A stretch of DNA of 34,493 bases from Mesaphorura yosii (taxonomy: Eukaryota; Arthropoda; Collembola; Poduromorpha; Tullbergiidae): positions 1 through 34,493 of the forward strand of contig WIXG01000596.1 in the NCBI GenBank assembly GCA_009869945.1, in the 5' to 3' direction. The translations under genes were made by a program, and so were the position numbers. Shown here piece by piece: positions 29,106 to 34,493 of this stretch. Every line of letters starts with the position of its first letter. The first letter of the stretch is position 1. Under the pieces are notes generated by a model, which saw only the letters and a list, made by a program, of their open reading frames with translations, did no database searches and had not been told where the DNA came from.

Positions 29106-32033
29106 TTAGTTCAATTCATTATCACTTGCATTTGCATTATTTCGACAACTCTTTTGATTCTCATGCTCGGCTCCAGTGAAGACGAGTGCTGAGGCTCCCA
29201 TCTGAATGGCCACATTTCGCTTCGAGACTTGGCCTTGGCCTCGTGAATGCGAATGCGGCTGCGATAGAGAAGCCTTCCACGACGAAGAGGATTGCCTCGG
29301 CAGCGGCGGTGTGAACGGAATCTGGACCTCTGGAATCTCGCGTTCGCGTTCCCTGATCGTTCTGTACATGCTACTGCCGCCGCCAAAGCCGCAACATGAG
29401 TATACAGGAATATCGCTCGTGCTTGTGCCCTTGCTCTTGCACTCCAGAACTTTCCGCTCTGCTTGGAAACTTGCGTCAGACACCGGGAGCTGAAACCACG
29501 TGGCAAGGATGTACTGCATCTGGAAGGCGTGCTGGAGGCTGAAGTCAGGAGACGCTGCTGCTGCTTGGGTCGCCGTCGGACGCAAGAAAGCACTAAAGCA
29601 GGGCGTAAGCTCATTTGCAGCAGCGCCAGCCGATGGAAGAATAATCGGCCCTCTGTGGCGGTGGCTATGAGTCGTGTATGATTCACTTGGTTGTGGCTGT
29701 GGCTTTTCACGCTTCCGCCCGCTGTCAAGAAAGATGTCGTCATCGATAATTTCAGGCTCGTCGTCGTCGAGAAGCTCGTCCTTCAAGTTTGATGGTTCTG
29801 CAGCCGGTGCGGCCGGTGCCGGTGGCTGAGGTCGTGGAACTTCTTGTTGGCTCATCTGTAATTAAACATTTTTCGTTCAGATTCAGCCGGAAATTCAAAT
29901 AGAGAATTGAGAACAGCAAACCTTTGAGTCACAGAAGAATTTGTCTGTCAAGTGACTTTGACCACTTCGACGCTTGTGTTTGTGCTCTAAATTCATTTCC
30001 TGTTGGGGTTTTACGTAGCTCGACGCGGCACGAATTCCGTTGCCGTCACCTTCGCCATTCGTGCCCACGCCCACGTCCCCATTTAGCTCGGGCAGTCTTT
30101 CTTTTTTCTGGGTCCAATTCAAAGGCTCAGATTTTGTTTGACTGACCACGCCAATGCCATCACCAATCCTGCCGCTGCCGCTGGAGTGATCCTTGCCCTT
30201 CGCCCGAAAGGTCCCTTCTTTGCCGTTGCCGGCCCGATTATTTTTAATGTCGTCTCTGAAAGCAACGCGGAAAGGACACTTTTGAGCCAAGTGGCCTTGA
30301 CCTCGAAACGTCGGAACAAATTGGGTTTAACTTGCCTTGTCTTTGCCTCGCGCAGGCTGACGCTGACGCGTGGACTCGGGCCGGGCAACTTGACGGGAAT
30401 GCACGTCTTCACATTGTGCGGTTTCTCCACGATTTCTCGAGATCGAGCGCGGGCATCTTCCGCGGGCAGAAGCTGCAATGTGAGAAGAATGACAAAAAAT
30501 TTAGAAAAAAGCTCGTCGAGTCAATTCATGAAGCCTGGCGTAAAAGTCAAAGTCAGAGAAACTTACGCCTTTGCCGAGTCCATTCTGCTTCCACTTTTTC
30601 CACCAATCCTCGTACGAACTCCTTTTGCTCCGCACGTGAATGTTCTTGGACTCGTTTCCGAGAATCATCAGCGGACTCCGAACTCGGCCGTACTCAACAG
30701 GCTGGAATGCTTTCTGGTAGCTGCTGCCCACGACGTACTTCTCGTAAAGTTCCAGCTCGCAGGGGTGGCGGACGACGGTTCCGTCCATTTTGTACAGCGT
30801 CTTGGCGTAGCCGATGGGGTACTTCATCCGGTCCTGAATTACTGATATGACGGCCCTCATATTCTGTTTCCGTGCTGGTGGAATGTGGATCAGGGCTGGC
30901 GGAAGGGATTCGATGCCATTCCGGTACACGTAAATGTTGATTGACTTCTCGATCCGTGTTTGGAGGTCAGTCATGTAGCGAGAAGGGATCGAGACTCGGT
31001 GGAGGCGCGATTCTTGTTGCTGAAGGTAGCGGTAACGGCTCCTGATTGGATTCTCGTGACTTGACGTCGTTGTGGCTCCCACTTGCCCGTTTCCTGATTG
31101 AGGTTGCAGTTGAGGCTTCACCAATATTTCCAGTTCTCCATCACCTTCGCTGTCTTCGCTGCCTTCCTCGTCGTACGGCTCGTTATTTTGGTTTTGATCT
31201 TCCAGCTCCTGATCCGCGCCCACGTCCGTGCCTTCAGCGTCGACGTACCCATCGCCGTTCTGCTCTGGTGACTCCGGCCGTCTGGGTCGTGGTCGTGGCG
31301 TGTCCTCCGGCATATCATCGTGAAGATAGGTGCACGTCGGTGTTGAGTAAACTGGTTGAAATGCGCGTGCTTTGGAGATTACGGCCGTTCGTTTTCGATC
31401 AATCAGTCTTGATCCTCTGCCCTCACTTCCGCTTAGCTTGGCCCGGCAATACATACAGCACGGCTCCTCCACGCTGTGATGACAGTCACCGGCGTCGTAA
31501 CGTCTGGAGTCTTGCTCTGGCTCCCGTGGTCGCGGTTGCTGTGGCTGTGGAGGAGGCGTGTACACCATTTTTCGTGGCGTGAGCACAAACTTGGTCGAGT
31601 ACTCTTTTTCCAGCTGATCTGACTCCGGATCGCCGTCACCGTTACCGTCACCATCCGCGTAGTCTTCATCGCCATCGTCAAAATTGGCTCCGCCATTGGT
31701 CACTGAAGGGAAGAGTTTCGTTTTGAACGCTAGCGGCGACTTGCTCCTGCTCTGCTTGTTGAATGATCCAGTGCCAGTGTAGACCCTGGTCGATGTCGAA
31801 ATAGGCTTGCCGTTGCCATTGCAACTTCCCACTCCAGCCGGGCCTTTGGCCATCATTCTTGCGGCGCGCCGACACTTTGGACAATCACAGCCCGGGTTGA
31901 TGATGACTCCATTGCTGGTCCTCTGCTGCTGCTGGATAATGGATGATGCTCCTGATAGTCCAGCCACGGGCACGCCAACGCCGCCAATCACTGAATTCCT
32001 GACGAGAGTGTTGCGCTGATTAGAAGATTGCAT
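29106..32033 (-). CDS. Doublecortin-domain protein
   Basis: Four exons join in phase: 32033-30567, 30472-30336, 30255-29922 and 29855-29106, giving 895 residues. Introns are 94, 80 and 66 bp. The second has a GC donor (AAG|GCAAGT), and only this splice joins the two frames (phase 2). Residues about 364-449 form one doublecortin domain (INIYVYRNG, then YAKTLYKMDGTVV, then YVVGSSYQKAFQPVEYG), a ubiquitin-like microtubule-binding fold. The rest is mostly disordered: CDCPKC (49-54) and CCMYC (192-196) cysteine clusters, acidic runs (119-145, 270-302), Pro/Gln-rich blocks and a basic stretch after the domain (RSKRSSYEDWWKKWK). No kinase, WD40 or second DCX domain is seen, so it is not an obvious DCLK or EMAP orthologue. 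Microtubule association is inferred. An out-of-frame ATG at 32040 gives a six-codon uORF overlapping the start. Confidence 0.8.
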
Positions 32034-32642
32034 TGCTCATCAGAAAATTTACTAAACTGACTGGACTGAAACTTAGCGTAGTCTGGCAAAGCACTGGAGG
32101 TGGAGTTAATGACAAAGGCTAGTTAATTGTTAATTGCTAATTCCTCAGTTAAGTTAACGTGAGTGCGTATAAAAAAATTACAAAGAGAGCACCAAACCTG
32201 ACCCGAGGAGTTTCCAACTTACTCTTGATGGAATTACTGTGACTGTGAGTGAGCTGAACTGATTACGATGAAGATTCGATGAATAATTACCGGCACGGCG
32301 CAGGGAGCCGGTAATTAATTTAGAGAATTGCGAAATAAACTGTATGCATGCGTTCACGGAATTCAGTTGTTAACGCAATGCACTGCTATGCAGCGCCGCA
32401 AAATTTTCTATGAGCATTTGCTTTTGCTAAATTCAAAGTCTTGCCATGACGTTGGCTGTGCTGTGCTTCGTGATCTTTGTGCGATCTTTGCATTGAATTC
32501 ATGGCGTAAAGCGGAATTCCGTGAATCGTGAATTTTCTAACATTATCAGCTCGTAATTATGAAATTGCAGTTAATTTGTAGCGAGACTGTGCCTGAAACG
32601 TGAATTTAACTGAATTCGTAATTAAATCGTAAATCCAGCGAA
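32034..32642. other. Shared divergent promoter region
   Basis: 609 bp separate the starts of the minus-strand doublecortin gene and the plus-strand membrane-protein gene, so both probably use it as promoter and 5' UTR. A TATA-like TATAAAAAAA occurs near 32168. No coding exon is visible. Confidence 0.5.
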
Positions 32643-33270
32643 ATGGAGCATACAGTCATCGCATTCGGAGCCCCAATCGTAAGTCGCCTGCATTCGATTT
32701 ACTGCTAAGCTAATTCCCTTCATCATAAGCTGATGGGATTGATATGAACTACCGCTGAATGTGTGCCCGCAGATTCTGGACGCCGCCACCTTCCTGTTCA
32801 TTCCACCACTCGCCTGCTCCGCCGGAATCTTCACTGAACACTACGCCGCCGAGCTTGGGTATGGTGGAGTAATGCTGACGATCCTTGCGACTGTGCTTTT
32901 ATCTGTGGTAATTTACACGTGGGCCATGGACTGTGTGTACGACATGATCAAGGAGCCCGGCAGGCGCTGGCGAATTTGGCTGGTGAGTGTCCAAGTTCCA
33001 ATTTTTATTATTAGCTGATTCCCGATTGCTGCTGTTAATCAGGAACTCTTTATTCTCGTCTCGCAGGTTCTGATTATTCTGAATTTCGTGTACACCTTCT
33101 GGAGCGCAATCGCGTGCATCAAGTCTTCAACTAATTCAACGTCGTCATTTACCAAAGGTCTCGGATCGACGGTGTTTGGGTGTCATCTTACCTCCATCGC
33201 GTTCCACATGCTAAAATTTTCTGCGTTTATATACTTTTTCTTCATGTTTACCGAAGAAGAACTGCCTTAA
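32643..33270 (+). CDS. Small four-helix membrane protein, unknown family
   Basis: Three exons, 32643-32678, 32773-32982 and 33067-33270, are all phase 0, with introns of 94 bp (GTAAGT...CCGCAG) and 84 bp (GTGAGT...TCGCAG). The product has 149 residues. Four hydrophobic segments are seen at about residues 14-32, 45-65, 83-100 and 121-142, joined by short loops. There is a basic loop after helix 2 (KEPGRRWR), a Ser/Thr-rich loop between helices 3 and 4 (SSTNSTSSFTKG, with possible N-glycosylation), and an acidic end (TEEELP). There is no cleavable signal peptide beyond helix 1. Splice sites are consensus and the exon frames are clean, so the gene is probably real. I do not recognise the family; small tetraspan or MARVEL-like proteins are alternatives by topology only. 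It is transcribed away from the doublecortin gene. Confidence 0.7.
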
Positions 33271-34237
33271 ATGATTAATGTTCTATTATCAAAACATCTG
33301 CTATGCTGAGTGCCACTTAATTGCGTTTATGTTGTGCCTTTGTCTGATTTGATTCGTCGTCCTTTCTTCAGCATTTGGAATGAAAGCGGCACTTTAATTG
33401 CATAAATATTTCATCCATCTCACCAGGCCAAGATAGAGCGGTGTTATCCATCGCCTGTCGAGCAAAGTAGTTTTTCATGTTCTAATAACTAGTAAAGTGG
33501 TAAAGTAGATGAGGAGGGCATGTGAACGAAAACGAGCCCTAGCTTTAAGTTTTGCACAATCCACGCCCAGGCCAAGCCCACTTCAACCGGCAGCAAGTAA
33601 CGGCCAATTTTCTCAATGCAGGAGCCAATTTCGGAGCGCAGTGTGGGCCAAGCCCTGCAGGCGAGTCGCCGTGACATCCTCTACCCATTGTTCCCGGTGA
33701 TGGCAAGTATGAATTTGGCTGCTCGAGTCGGAAGAACCCTGAAAATCAGTGTTTCAAGATATCTATCGATTTCTATCCGACCAAAAAGTCATATCTCCGA
33801 TTTTTAAAAAATCCAAAAAATGAAAGGCCAAGGCCGCAAACGTTGCCGTATATTTCATTTCCACCGGATTCCACGTAAAAATGAAGTCAAAGATTGAATC
33901 CACACACACTGTTGAGCGCAGTTGGGATTTGCCCCCAAGGCCCTCTTTTCAGCCCGTAGGCTCCGGCGAGGAGTTAGTTCCGGTTCTGATATTTGAATTA
34001 ATTCTTTCAAGTCCTCCGGTTGAAGCGGTGGCAGTGAGGAGTTGCTCACACATGGAGATCCAAGATGCCTTGAGCTGATTAAAATTGAGGAGGTCGTCGC
34101 TCAAAGCAAGTGACCGCTACCAGGTTTCAGCTAAGTGCTAATTTGTTATTGAGAAGACTCCTCGCTCCAATAAATGGTGAACCAGAAAACGAAACAAGAA
34201 CGACAAAATAAGCACGTACATCACCTAACATTACTCG
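33271..34237. other. Region without a supported gene
   Basis: Short open frames on both strands (for example 33509-33700 plus and 33855-34049 minus) have somewhat GC-richer, protein-like composition but no domain and no consistent splice structure. It may hold the 3' end of the small membrane-protein gene or a degraded gene. The 3' UTR of the partial receptor at the right edge would be just below 34238. Confidence 0.4.
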
Positions 34238-34493
34238 TTACAGTAGCAGGACATTGATAATCGTATCTGTGATGATGAAGGCAGCAAACATGTACAGATC
34301 TTTGTCCCAGTGTCCCATGAAACCCATTCCAATCTTGAATGGTCGAAATCTATTCAGGACTAGGCGATCAAACGTCTGACGATGCCCTTTAATTTCTTTG
34401 GCGTTGATGAGCAAGGAAACAGATTCTTCGGTCGCCATCCAAGGTCTTTTCAGCACGTACGTAAAATGGATGACGAGTATGGCGGAGTAAAAG
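34238..34493 (-). CDS. C-terminal part of a multi-membrane protein, possibly a chemoreceptor (runs off the right edge)
   Basis: The frame is open from the window edge to a TAA at 34240-34238, giving 84 residues of a protein whose start is outside. It begins with a hydrophobic segment (SAILVIHFTYVL), then a 45-residue hydrophilic loop (containing KEIKGHRQTFDRL), then RPFKIGMGFMGHWDKDLYMF, and a last hydrophobic segment ending IINVLLL at the C-terminus. A long loop, a Pro-x-x-Ile-Gly segment with a bulky residue run, and a final membrane helix ending almost at the stop match the TM6-loop-TM7 layout of arthropod GR-like receptors. The TY-x5-QF motif is absent, so a divergent receptor is meant at most. 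No internal ATG is a likely start; the first internal codon open to initiation is GTG. Confidence 0.5.
   Translation of the reverse strand, partial: FYSAILVIHFTYVLKRPWMATEESVSLLINAKEIKGHRQTFDRLVLNRFRPFKIGMGFMGHWDKDLYMFAAFIITDTIINVLLL

Overview
The window is animal nuclear DNA, almost certainly from an arthropod. Genes are split by short GT-AG introns (72-98 bp in the small genes), have AATAAA polyadenylation signals and lie far apart. An intronless ionotropic-receptor-like gene, an insect-type gustatory receptor and a GH88 hydrolase together make a springtail (Collembola) my best guess; the taxon is an inference.

Left edge (1-771): one end of a hAT-like DNA transposon. It has a BED-type zinc-finger exon on the minus strand, short repeats of AAGATG/GATAC words, and a terminal CAGAGTTGGGCAAG read inward from 771. 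Next come a single-exon ionotropic receptor (1740-4112, plus) and a decayed receptor-like locus (4857-5904, minus). A secreted GH88 unsaturated glucuronyl hydrolase follows (6310-7770, minus), with one 78-bp in-frame intron, a Thr-rich stalk and a hydrophobic C-terminal tail.

Middle (11455-19310, minus): the arthropod homologue of MCC (mutated in colorectal cancer), rebuilt here from four exons of compatible phase. One is an acidic exon at 17937-18199 that is easy to overlook. Most of 7771-11210, the MCC introns and 19335-24969 hold no gene I can support.

Right part: three tandem two-exon genes for small secreted six-cysteine peptides (24970-26870, plus) are the most likely undescribed family. 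They share a phase-1 intron at the signal-peptide boundary and the spacing C-x3-C-x13/14-CC-x10-C-x7/9-C. Then come an intronless gustatory receptor (27272-28702, plus), a doublecortin-domain protein of four exons with one GC-AG intron (29106-32033, minus), and a divergent three-exon gene for a 149-residue four-helix membrane protein (32643-33270, plus). The window ends in the C-terminal part of another membrane protein, possibly a chemoreceptor (34238-34493, minus).

The genes do not form one pathway. The themes are chemosensation (two intact receptors, one relic, one partial), secreted defence or digestion (Cys-rich peptides, GH88), and cytoskeletal or scaffold housekeeping (MCC, doublecortin).
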